Shown piece after piece: positions 17,446-25,377 of a DNA stretch of 64,000 nucleotides (positions are counted from its first letter, which is position 1; the number at the start of each line of letters is the position of its first letter). This stretch comes from Bacillus sp. REN3. Its GTDB lineage: Bacteria; Bacillota; Bacilli; Bacillales; Cytobacillaceae. The translations under genes and the position numbers were made by a program. Below the pieces are notes generated by a model. That model was not told where the DNA came from. It made no database searches and worked only from the letters and a program-made list of their open reading frames with translations. Location: positions 25,693 through 89,692 of the forward strand of contig NZ_JAERSD010000017.1 of the NCBI RefSeq assembly GCF_017912555.1, written 5' to 3'.

Positions 17446-18921
17446 TTGGCAGTGAAAAAGCGCGTCATTTTACTCTTGCTGGACTCCTTAATGGAAGCTC
17501 CATTAAAGAATGCGATGAAACAGGAACAAGCCAACACATTCCAGTATTTTATAGAGAACGGCCATCTTTATCCAGATATCATCAGTTCATTCCCAACGAT
17601 GTCGGTTAATGTGGATAGCACGATTCTTACGGGAGTATATTGTGATCAGCACAAAGTTCCAGGACTTGTCTGGTACCATCAGGATGAAAAACGGCTCATC
17701 AATTATGGAAGCCATATAAGGGAATGGATGAAACTGGGATTGAATCAATCCTTGAAGGATGTTTTATATAATCTGAACAATTGTCATTTAAACGGTGAGT
17801 ACAAGACCATTCATGAAGAACTTGCCGATATTGGAAAACAGTCAGCATCAATTAATACACTCATGTATAGAGGAAGCAGCAATCATCGATTAAAAATACC
17901 TTTCCTTCTGTCCTTGCTGACAGGTTTTCCAAAAAGCCTGGAGGTAAAATCCGCTCGTTTTTTTAGTTATGGGTTAATGTCAAAGATAGGATCAGGAAAT
18001 CGTTTCGGCAATGTTTTCGGAAGATATGGATTCCAAAATGCTTTTTCTGTGAAAGAACTGATTCATCTCATTAAAGAAGATAAGCTTCCAGATTTCTCAA
18101 TCGTTTATTTTCCTGATGGGGATAAAAGTGTACACAAAAATGGTCCATCGGATATCAAGGGAATCAAAAAAGTGGATAAACAGCTTGCGGAAATTCTGGA
18201 TAACTTCAATACATGGGAAGAAGCAATAAAGCAAAATATATGGGTTCTTCTCGGAGATAATGGGCAGGCAAGGATTGGTCCAAATCGGGAAGAGGCGCTG
18301 ATCGACTTAAGGACAATATTAGGCGCTTATCAAATAGCGGGATTGAAGAAAGGAGTAACAACAGAAGATCAGATTGTTTTAGCGGTTAATGAACGCATGG
18401 CTTATATTTATTCACTTGATCCTATTCGTTTCCAGCTTTCTGCGATCGCCAAAACAGTCCAGAAAGACAGAAGGATAGATTTGATTGCATGGAAGGAAGG
18501 GGGAGACATTCATATTATATCCGGTATCATAGATGGGAAATTAATATTCCGCAAAAGCGGGGATTTTATCGATGAATATGGACAAATGTGGAGTATTGAA
18601 GGAAGCCAGGAAATCCTTGATATGGATCTAGAAGGGGATACTATCTGTTATGGGGATTATCCTGACGGGCTGGCGAGAATATATAGTTCATTGTTTTCCC
18701 ATCAGGGTGATTACCTTGTTGTTACAGCCAGGCCAGGATATGAGATGATTGGGGAGGGATCTCCGACACATGTAGGAGGAGCAAGCCATGGAGCTCTACA
18801 TAAACAAGACTCATTGGTCCCGATGATCGTAACAGGTACAGACTCAGCGCCCAAGCATTCCCGGATGAAGGATTTAAAAGAGTGGCTCATGTCGATCATA
18901 ATTAATGAAGCTGCAGAATGA
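17446..18921 (+). CDS. alkaline phosphatase superfamily protein (type I phosphodiesterase-like)
   Basis: A 491-residue metal-dependent phosphoesterase. LLLLDSL at the N-terminus is the first metal site, SSFPTMSVNVDSTILTG contains the nucleophile Thr/Ser region, YFPDGDKSVHKNGP gives the second set of ligands, LLGDNGQ and the C-terminal GGASHGALH complete the metal sites. No signal peptide is seen. The start is TTG or a GTG two codons later, behind GGGGG. It lies beside an EEP phosphatase, a metallophosphoesterase and a lipid glycosyltransferase, which suggests a phosphate-lipid theme. Its exact reaction is unknown. Confidence 0.85.
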   Translation: MAVKKRVILLLLDSLMEAPLKNAMKQEQANTFQYFIENGHLYPDIISSFPTMSVNVDSTILTGVYCDQHKVPGLVWYHQDEKRLINYGSHIREWMKLGLNQSLKDVLYNLNNCHLNGEYKTIHEELADIGKQSASINTLMYRGSSNHRLKIPFLLSLLTGFPKSLEVKSARFFSYGLMSKIGSGNRFGNVFGRYGFQNAFSVKELIHLIKEDKLPDFSIVYFPDGDKSVHKNGPSDIKGIKKVDKQLAEILDNFNTWEEAIKQNIWVLLGDNGQARIGPNREEALIDLRTILGAYQIAGLKKGVTTEDQIVLAVNERMAYIYSLDPIRFQLSAIAKTVQKDRRIDLIAWKEGGDIHIISGIIDGKLIFRKSGDFIDEYGQMWSIEGSQEILDMDLEGDTICYGDYPDGLARIYSSLFSHQGDYLVVTARPGYEMIGEGSPTHVGGASHGALHKQDSLVPMIVTGTDSAPKHSRMKDLKEWLMSIIINEAAE

Positions 18922-18989
18922 TCATTAAATAGTTAGAGAAATAAAACGAACGGGATTACTTAGTCATTTCCATGAAATTCTTAAAGGAA

Positions 18990-19028
18990 CCCCCTTATCT
19001 CCACTAAAAAGTAGAGATAAGGGGGTTT
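18990..19028 (+). terminator. rho-independent terminator
   Basis: CCCCCTTATCTC and GAGATAAGGGGG make a 12-pair stem followed by TTTATTTA. Confidence 0.85.
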
Positions 19029-19182
19029 ATTTATTCAGAACTAGAGATGAAGCACAAAAAGAAGTAAAATCCATACAAAATTAGTGAGGGTTTGCCGAAC
19101 ACAGTTCACGGACGATTTAAATTATTTAAGAAACAAGCTTACTTTAATTGAAGTCAAAACTACTCTCTTTTTACAGCGAAAT

Positions 19183-19215
19183 AAAAAAAAGCTCCGATAG
19201 AACATCAGAGCTTTC
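19183..19215 (-). terminator. rho-independent terminator of the multicopper oxidase gene
   Basis: On the minus strand AAAGCTCTGAT pairs with ATCGGAGCTTT with one mismatch and is followed by eight T. Confidence 0.8.
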
Positions 19216-19223
19216 GTTCAATA

Positions 19224-20753
19224 TTATTCAGCAACATTAAACTGACCCATCATTCCGGCGTCTTCATGCTCGAGGATGTGGCAATGGTACATGAATAGTC
19301 CTTTATGATTGAAAGTAGCAATCGCCCGTACTTTTTCACCTGGTGCCACCAGGATGGTATCTTTCCAGCCTTGTTCGTTTGGGGGTGGAGGATTGCCGTC
19401 ACGGTCCAAAATCAGGAACTGGGTGCCATGGCCGTGGAATGGGTGGGCCATGCCCATGTTATTGCCCATCATTCCCAAGCCTTCATTCGAGATTTCCCAG
19501 ATTTCTGTTTCGTGAAGCTTGAGCTGTTCGTCAATCCGGTCCATATCCATCTGTTTGCCGTTTATGGTGACATTCCGTCCCATTCCGGACATTACAAACT
19601 CTCTGGTTCTTGCCGCCATTGATTCATCAACCTCTGGGATATCAACGAGTTGGGAAGGTAATTCTTTTGGGCCTTTTTCCTCGCCAGTCACAACAAATCG
19701 TATAATGGGCGTACCCTGGTCCGTCAGTTCAACCGTTTCATCCTTTTCATATTGTGAAAAATCGACAATCAGCTCTGCCCGCTCGGCGGAGCTCAGAATA
19801 AGGCTGTTCAGCTTTACCGGTTCTTCCAGAAGTCCGCCATCCGTGCCGATCTGGTAAAATTCCTCACCGTTGCTAAGGGCAAATTGATAGATTCTTGCAT
19901 TTGAGCCATTCAGCAATCGGAAACGGACCTTGCCTTTTGGAACTTCAACATATGGATTGATGGCTCCATTCACCATAATCGCATCACCTTGAAGACCCAT
20001 CATGACATCATGCATGCTTAGGTCATAGTCAAACTGGCCATTTTGATCAAGCTGCTTGTCCTGGATAATCAAAGGGATATCGTTCACACCGTATTTGTCC
20101 GGAAGATTCAATTTCTTACTTTTGTCATCATCAATTAAGAATAATCCAGCAAGTCCTTTATATACATGTTCCCCTGTTTTATGGAGCAGGTGAGGGTGAT
20201 ACCATAATGTTGCGGCGTTTTGTTCAATTGTGAATTCTGGGGCCCACGTTGTGTTTGGCTGGATGCCGTTGTGCGGGCCACCATCATCCTCGCCATCCAC
20301 TTCAAGACCATGCCAGTGTATCGTTGTTGCTTCATCCAACTCATTTTTCACTTTAACAGAAACATTGTCACCCTTCTTCACGCGAATGACGGGCCCCAAA
20401 TAGTCTCCATTGTACCCGAATGTGTCTGTGGATTTGCCCTCAAAAAACTCCATTGAGCCTTTTTGGGCAACGAGAGTGAATTCCCCTTTGTCCGGGTCCG
20501 GATTTTCGTCTTCCAGGATTGGCGGGATCGGAAGTGGGTTTTCATCGACTGACAGAGAGCCATTTTTCATATCTTTATTCGAGCCGGAACCGCCGTGCAT
20601 CATTCCGCCATTTCCCATACCGTCTCCATTCATCATTCCTCTGCCTTGGCCGGGCATATTTCCGCCCAAGCCACGCATGTTCAACATAAAGAGCCAGCCG
20701 CCTCCAATAATTAAAACAAGGATAATAATGGCTGCTAAAACGCCCTTTTTCAT
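19224..20753 (-). CDS. multicopper oxidase with Met-rich N-terminus
   Basis: Extracytoplasmic laccase/CueO-type enzyme that couples oxidation of Cu(I) or phenolic substrates to O2 reduction. All copper motifs are present: TTIHWHGLEV, LWYHPHLLHKTGEH, HPFHGHG and YHCHILEHEDAGMM. Residues 3-23 are a membrane anchor or uncleaved signal, followed by a Gly/Met-rich linker with repeated MNGD, MGNGGMMHGG which could bind copper. The ATG has GGAGG eight bases upstream; an in-frame codon 12 residues earlier does not. At 509 residues it is longer than the three-domain core only because of the linker. Copper tolerance is the likely role; a spore-coat laccase role is less likely given the anchor. Confidence 0.92.
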   Translation of the reverse strand: MKKGVLAAIIILVLIIGGGWLFMLNMRGLGGNMPGQGRGMMNGDGMGNGGMMHGGSGSNKDMKNGSLSVDENPLPIPPILEDENPDPDKGEFTLVAQKGSMEFFEGKSTDTFGYNGDYLGPVIRVKKGDNVSVKVKNELDEATTIHWHGLEVDGEDDGGPHNGIQPNTTWAPEFTIEQNAATLWYHPHLLHKTGEHVYKGLAGLFLIDDDKSKKLNLPDKYGVNDIPLIIQDKQLDQNGQFDYDLSMHDVMMGLQGDAIMVNGAINPYVEVPKGKVRFRLLNGSNARIYQFALSNGEEFYQIGTDGGLLEEPVKLNSLILSSAERAELIVDFSQYEKDETVELTDQGTPIIRFVVTGEEKGPKELPSQLVDIPEVDESMAARTREFVMSGMGRNVTINGKQMDMDRIDEQLKLHETEIWEISNEGLGMMGNNMGMAHPFHGHGTQFLILDRDGNPPPPNEQGWKDTILVAPGEKVRAIATFNHKGLFMYHCHILEHEDAGMMGQFNVAE

Positions 20754-21432
20754 TTTTGTTCCTCCTTTGTTGCCATCATTATTATTCAAGTATTCACCAC
20801 AAGCTGTATATATATTTCATACCATACCCTGTATTCTATAAGCGTTATTTTTCATACGCGAACAATAGATACCTTATCAGCTAAATATGCATTTTTTGTG
20901 AAGCTAATGAGCTAATTGCTGCTGATAAAGTGCTCAAAAAATGCAGAAGACCTTGAAAACGAACTAATCCTTCCTAAAGCCAGTGTGGATGCACCTATAA
21001 AATTAACTTTCGATCAGTGACGAGGCAAGCGATTCTGTTACTGACCTGGAGCCATGTTCCAGATCTTTTGGCACACTAGATGATGGACAGCGAGGCTGAA
21101 AAATTTCTTAAAGTTTGCGAAAAGTGATTGGATCTACTAAACGAGAGTAAGGGTTCCTCTTTTAACGAGGAACCCTGATTCGGAATACTATTTAAGTGGC
21201 ATGCCAACCGCTGCACTCCTATTGTCGCTCTTTGTAGGGCTTTTTGGTCAAATTCTATCATTCATTACTCAATTCGATTATATTCCTAACAAACAAGTGC
21301 TTACTTTTACAATTAAACTGACCACTTAGCAGAATAAACGCACTGCTCATATAAATTTGGAATTACCAAGCAAAAAATACCACAAGAAATTAAATAGAAA
21401 AAAATGAGAGCTATGAATCTTTATAAAGGCAG
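20754..21432. other. gene-free stretch upstream of the resistance operon
   Basis: About 680 bases with no credible coding frame; a 61-codon minus-strand frame has no ribosome binding site and unconvincing composition. One perfect ten-pair inverted repeat (AGGGTTCCTC and GAGGAACCCT) lies at 21151-21177 without a T tail on either side. AT content rises from left to right. Confidence 0.5.
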
Positions 21433-21461
21433 TTGACAAAACCGAGGTAGTGTTTTACTGT
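21433..21461 (+). promoter_or_regulatory. sigma-A type promoter of the vgb-vat operon
   Basis: TTGACA at 21433-21438 and TACTGT at 21456-21461 are separated by 17 bases, placing a start of transcription near 21468, about 300 bases before the first gene. Confidence 0.65.
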
Positions 21462-21477
21462 AAAAATAATGAAAGAC

Positions 21478-21735
21478 GGAAGGGTGAAAAAAGAACATGA
21501 TCCAATAATCCTCACTTTTAGAAAGATCGATAAGCTAAAAATATACATTCAGCTTAAGAATATTTCTCTTGATCTGAAGGCTTATTTGTATGCTTATTGA
21601 TTAATTTTCTGAAATAGGATTATTGTGTAATGTACTTAATAAAGACTAAAGGACTTTAAATACAGGTCTATTTTAGTCTGTACATGAGTTGCACTGCCTC
21701 CTATCTCGGAAAATGAGTATAGGAGGCTTTTTGTG
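21478..21735 (+). promoter_or_regulatory. leader RNA with three-codon ORF and attenuator
   Basis: A GGAAGGG ribosome site precedes ATG-ATC-CAA-TAA at 21497-21508. The bases AATAATCC at 21504-21511, which include the leader stop codon, can pair with GGATTATT at 21617-21624. The overlapping ATAGGA at 21614-21619 can instead pair with TCCTAT (21699-21704) in the left arm of the terminator at 21696-21732. An AGACTAAA/TTTAGTCT stem lies between them. A drug-stalled ribosome on the leader would free the middle segment to break the terminator. The pairing is seen in the sequence; the mechanism is inferred from known antibiotic attenuators. Confidence 0.6.
21696..21732 (+). terminator. conditional terminator in front of vgb
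   Basis: GCCTCCTAT pairs with ATAGGAGGC and is followed by TTTTT. It lies between the promoter and the first gene of the operon, 32 bases before the vgb-like ATG, so it must be read through for expression. Confidence 0.8.
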
Positions 21736-21763
21736 TTATAAAATTCTAAATGGAGGGATTTAT

Positions 21764-22654
21764 ATGAGATTTGAGCAGCAAGAAATAAATATTTCACATT
21801 CTAATTCAGGTCCTTATGGGATTGCCATCACACAAGAAGGGAAGGTATGGTTTACCCAACATAAAGCAAATAAGATCAGTTGTCTTGATCAAGAAGGGGA
21901 AATCAAGGAATATAATGTTCCAACTCCTGATGCTAGAGTGATGTGTTTAACTGTTTCATCAAAAGGTGAGATTTGGTTTACAGAAAATGCAACAGACAAA
22001 ATAGGAAGAATCACAGTAACTGGAATAATTAAAGAGTATCCTTTGCCCCACTCCAATTCAGCACCATATGGGATTACGGAAGGCTCCAATGGAGATATAT
22101 GGTTTACGGAAATGAATGGAAACCGTATAGGTAAATTGACGGAGAAAGGTGAGGTTCATGAGTATGAACTACCCAATAAAGAATCCTACCCAGCTTTCAT
22201 TACGCTTGGTCCAGATGGTTCCCTTTGGTTCACTGAAAACCAAAATAATGCAATTGGAAGGATAACTGAATCGGGAGAACAAACGGAATACCAAATACCT
22301 ACACCATCAGCAGGACCAGTAGGCATAACAAAAGGGAGCGATGATGCACTTTGGTTTGTAGAAATATTGGGAAATAAGATAGGGAGAATTACTATTTCTG
22401 GTGAAATAACAGAAATTGACATACCTACACCAAATGCACGTCCTCATGCAATCACTCAAGGATTGGGTGATGACTTATGGTTTACCGAATGGGGTGCAAA
22501 TAAAATAGGGAGGGTAACAAATAGTAAATCAATTGAAGAATATTCAATCCATACACCTAATTCTGAACCTCACGGAGTTGTTTGTGATAAAGAAGGAAAT
22601 GTATGGTTTGCATTAGAATGTAACAAGATTGGAAAATTAACCTTAATGGAATGA
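21764..22654 (+). CDS. vgb: virginiamycin B lyase (streptogramin B lyase, Vgb-like)
   Basis: Enzyme that linearises cyclic streptogramin B drugs by cleaving the ester bond through elimination. The 296 residues form a seven-bladed propeller of repeats of the type GxIWFTEnxxxKIGRIT; the blades carry WFTENATDKIG, WFTEMNGNRIG, WFTENQNNAIG, WFVEILGNKIG and WFTEWGANKIG. The His and Glu of the active region fall in RPHAITQG and the neighbouring WFTE. The ATG at 21764 follows GGAGGG; a longer frame starts inside the terminator and is rejected. It is more AT-rich than the flanking core genes. The vat-like gene follows 15 bases later. Confidence 0.88.
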   Translation: MRFEQQEINISHSNSGPYGIAITQEGKVWFTQHKANKISCLDQEGEIKEYNVPTPDARVMCLTVSSKGEIWFTENATDKIGRITVTGIIKEYPLPHSNSAPYGITEGSNGDIWFTEMNGNRIGKLTEKGEVHEYELPNKESYPAFITLGPDGSLWFTENQNNAIGRITESGEQTEYQIPTPSAGPVGITKGSDDALWFVEILGNKIGRITISGEITEIDIPTPNARPHAITQGLGDDLWFTEWGANKIGRVTNSKSIEEYSIHTPNSEPHGVVCDKEGNVWFALECNKIGKLTLME

Positions 22655-22669
22655 AGGGTGGACAGTTTT

Positions 22670-23317
22670 ATGGAATCTAAAAGACTATTGGGACCTAACC
22701 CAGATATCATTTATCCAATTTCAGGTAATAATGGGGTCCAATTTATTAAACCATCATTGACAAAAACCAATATTGAAGTTGGAGATTTTTCTTATTATGA
22801 CAGTAATCAAGGAGAATCTTTTGAAGAACAAGTTCTTTATCACTATGAATTTTTTGGGGACAAATTGGTAATTGGAAAGTTTTGTTCAATTGGACCGGGT
22901 ACTACATTTATTATGAATGGAGCTAACCATCGAATGGATGGATCTACATATCCTTTTAATATTTTTGGAAATGGATGGGAGAATTATACACCAACATTAG
23001 AAAATCTGCCGTTCAAAGGAGATACAGAGATTGGAAACGACGTATGGATTGGCAGGGATGTAACAATCATGCCTGGAGTAAAAATAGGCGATGGTGCAAT
23101 AGTGGCAGCAGAATCTGTTGTCACCAAAAATGTTGATCCTTACACCATTGTTGGTGGAAATCCTTCAAAACTAATAAAAAAGAGATTTTCTGATGATGTA
23201 ATCGAGGACTGGATCAAACTTCAATGGTGGAATCAAGATATAAACTTGATAAACGAAAATCTTGATTACATTGTAAATGGTGATTTGGATAATTTAAAAA
23301 GTAACTTAAATAAATAA
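22670..23317 (+). CDS. vat: Vat-family streptogramin A O-acetyltransferase
   Basis: Left-handed beta-helix acetyltransferase that uses acetyl-CoA to O-acetylate group A streptogramins. The 215 residues show the Vat-specific [13 protein letters not shown] and VQFIKPSL at the start, YSYYDS-like [32 protein letters not shown] with the catalytic His, and the hexapeptide tail [20 protein letters not shown]. The ATG at 22670 follows AAGGGTGG; an in-frame GTG at 22658 is possible. Together with vgb it would give resistance to both streptogramin components. General xenobiotic acetyltransferases are the nearest alternative. Confidence 0.85.
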   Translation: MESKRLLGPNPDIIYPISGNNGVQFIKPSLTKTNIEVGDFSYYDSNQGESFEEQVLYHYEFFGDKLVIGKFCSIGPGTTFIMNGANHRMDGSTYPFNIFGNGWENYTPTLENLPFKGDTEIGNDVWIGRDVTIMPGVKIGDGAIVAAESVVTKNVDPYTIVGGNPSKLIKKRFSDDVIEDWIKLQWWNQDINLINENLDYIVNGDLDNLKSNLNK

Positions 23318-23934
23318 AATTTAAGCTATAGTTAAAAGCATGAATAGAATAAGTGGAAATTATTTATCCTGAATTAATTAGTATAGACTTTTTTGACCCC
23401 AAAAAATATAGAAGAAGATGTTGTAGACTTTTTGTCTTATTAGTATAGACTTTCTTGTCTTTGAACAAACTTGGTGAAAGGGGAAGCTCTTCATTCAAGA
23501 ATGAATTATTTCTAGTTAACATAACATAAATTCTCGGAAGTAAAAAATACAATGATTATTCCTGTCTCAATAATTAAGTATACTCAAGTTAGTGAGACAG
23601 AATAAAAGATTTCCGTAATATTTTTTAATTTTGAACTAGTACTTGGTTTTAATTAATCTTTAAACTGGTTTAATTCATCTACTCCATTAACTTCGGATTC
23701 TAGATCAACGGGTTCACATTTTCTATTTCAATTAAATGAATTTGAACGAATCATTCAAATTCTGTCATTTTTGAACGACTAAGAATGACGCTTTTTATTT
23801 ATTATTGATGTGCTGGTTGTCATCTTGATTACAAATTTTTGGTTTTTAGGTTTACATAATAAGATTATGTTCACTTCCTTCTCTGAAGTCCCGTGCCTGA
23901 CGTGCAATTTATTTTTTGAAATATTTTGTTCTAA
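23318..23934. other. AT-rich intergenic region with repeats
   Basis: No supported gene in about 600 bases. A 15-base direct repeat ATTAGTATAGACTTT occurs at 23377-23391 and 23439-23453, with a partial third copy (TTGTAGACTTT) near 23421. A nine-pair palindrome GAATTTGAA/TTCAAATTC lies at 23738-23762. This may be decayed mobile DNA or the junction of an acquired segment. Confidence 0.5.
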
Positions 23935-23965
23935 ATAAAAAACACAGGTTATCCCTGTGTTTGGA
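23935..23965 (-). terminator. rho-independent terminator of the Staygreen gene
   Basis: On the minus strand AAACACAGG pairs with CCTGTGTTT, followed by a T run, overlapping the last codons of the gene. Confidence 0.75.
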
Positions 23966-24434
23966 CCGTTTTCGTTGCTATATTCAAGTAGTTTCTTGGC
24001 GTTCCGTAATATATAGTTTCATTGAATTCTGGAAAAACTGATTGGAACTGTATATAAATTGGTGCATCAAGCAGCCACGGGTAATTGGTGAACAGACTTT
24101 TATCCCCATAAATCAAAGCTGTCAGCGCCAGGTCCATTTCCTTTTTGAAAATCAAATGCCTAATTTTTGACATATTAAGGTCATATTCTCCATTACTGAT
24201 GTGCGCCTTTCCATACAGCAAGTACTCCCCTTCCCTAGTCGTCCACTCTGCCAGCACTTCATCCCGAATTAAAAAGTTGATGGCATTATCATCAAATGCT
24301 GCACCGATGCTTAAAAATAGTTCGCCGGTCTGGTCGGAATGAGTCAGGGTGTATTTCCTCCGATCCACGGGCTCGAATGGAGTTGCTGGAGGTATGAGTT
24401 TGACTGCCAGTTTTTCAGGTTTGAATTTATTCAT
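23949..24434 (-). CDS. Staygreen family protein
   Basis: A 161-residue protein with the family pattern EKLAVKLIPPATPFEPVDRR, YTLTHSDQTGELFLSIG, RDEVLAEW and ALIYGDKSLF, LLDAPIYI. Plant STAY-GREEN proteins remove Mg from chlorophyll; bacterial relatives can act as Mg-dechelatases in vitro but their natural role in non-photosynthetic bacilli is unclear. GGAAGGAG stands ten bases before the ATG. It is a single gene next to the secreted DUF-like gene upstream, with a 80-base gap. Confidence 0.85.
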   Translation of the reverse strand: MNKFKPEKLAVKLIPPATPFEPVDRRKYTLTHSDQTGELFLSIGAAFDDNAINFLIRDEVLAEWTTREGEYLLYGKAHISNGEYDLNMSKIRHLIFKKEMDLALTALIYGDKSLFTNYPWLLDAPIYIQFQSVFPEFNETIYYGTPRNYLNIATKTVQTQG

Positions 24435-24515
24435 ATAAGAAGGCTCCTTCCGGTAAAAAAGAATCCTTATGCTTAGGATAGCCTATGCAATTGATGCCTG
24501 ATCCGTTACAAATGC

Positions 24516-25283
24516 CTATTTTCCGTGTAACTTGAGGCTCTTCACCTTCGTATTCACCAGGGTCCACTTGCTATTTTCATAAATCCATGTGGATTCAACT
24601 AAAGCTATTCCGTCTGCATTAAATACTCCGCTGACCCGTTGGCTGCCAGTCAAACCCAATCCTTTGCCTTTTATTTTAATTGGCTTTAATGCAGCATATG
24701 GCTGGATAATCAGTTCTGTCGGCTCATTCAAATTGCCGTCCTGGTAAAGACCAAGATGGTCGTAATCCATTTTCCTTTCGCTCAAGTTAAATGTGTAAGA
24801 CTGGCCAGTTTCCTCTATTGAGATGGATGCCCTATAGCCGTCAAGGAATTGGCTGCTGATGGACAGTGGTTCTGGCACAGGCAAGTCCACTACATTGGAA
24901 TTCTTCAATGTATAGAGGTGGAAATTGGATAATCCTCCGCTTTCACCAGTGAGAATACTGACGAAAATATCTTTGACTCCGTCACGGTTCAAATCCTGAT
25001 AGTCTGCTTCCGGCTCATAACCACCTTCCAGTTCGATTTTATTGGTTTGTCCATTTTGAGACTTTACTTCAATCGAAATCGACTTTGAAAAAGGGACGCC
25101 TTCTTTTAAATGATTAGCTTTTAAATACACGGTATCCTTTTTCCTGTCCCCGGTAACATCGACTCTTTTCTCTGAAATAATAGCGGAGGGGCTGCGGTTC
25201 GATTCATCCGCATAGGCGCCAGTCAACGCAGTAAGTGACATAAAAAAGAAAGCAGTAAATGTTAGCAAGATTTCCCCTTTCAT
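24516..25283 (-). CDS. secreted VCBS/FG-GAP-type protein
   Basis: A 255-residue exported protein. Residues 1-25 are a typical signal peptide ending in GAYA. The body is beta-rich with two calcium-loop-like segments, VDVTGDRKKDTVYL and YQDLNRDGVKDIFVSI, as in FG-GAP/VCBS repeats. It has no catalytic motif that I recognise. GGAGG lies six bases before the chosen ATG. It is encoded upstream of a bidirectional terminator shared with alsT and has no obvious operon partner. Confidence 0.72.
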   Translation of the reverse strand: MKGEILLTFTAFFFMSLTALTGAYADESNRSPSAIISEKRVDVTGDRKKDTVYLKANHLKEGVPFSKSISIEVKSQNGQTNKIELEGGYEPEADYQDLNRDGVKDIFVSILTGESGGLSNFHLYTLKNSNVVDLPVPEPLSISSQFLDGYRASISIEETGQSYTFNLSERKMDYDHLGLYQDGNLNEPTELIIQPYAALKPIKIKGKGLGLTGSQRVSGVFNADGIALVESTWIYENSKWTLVNTKVKSLKLHGK

Positions 25284-25340
25284 CTGCATCCTCCTCATTC
25301 TTTGTATTGATAACATGTCCAAATATGGAAAAATGATGCA

Positions 25341-25377
25341 TAAAAAACCCTCTAAGAAATCTCAGAGGGTTTTTTAT
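25341..25377 (-). terminator. terminator of alsT (bidirectional shape)
   Basis: AAAAAACCCTCT and AGAGGGTTTTTT pair around a short loop, with T runs on both strands, immediately after the alsT stop. Confidence 0.88.
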
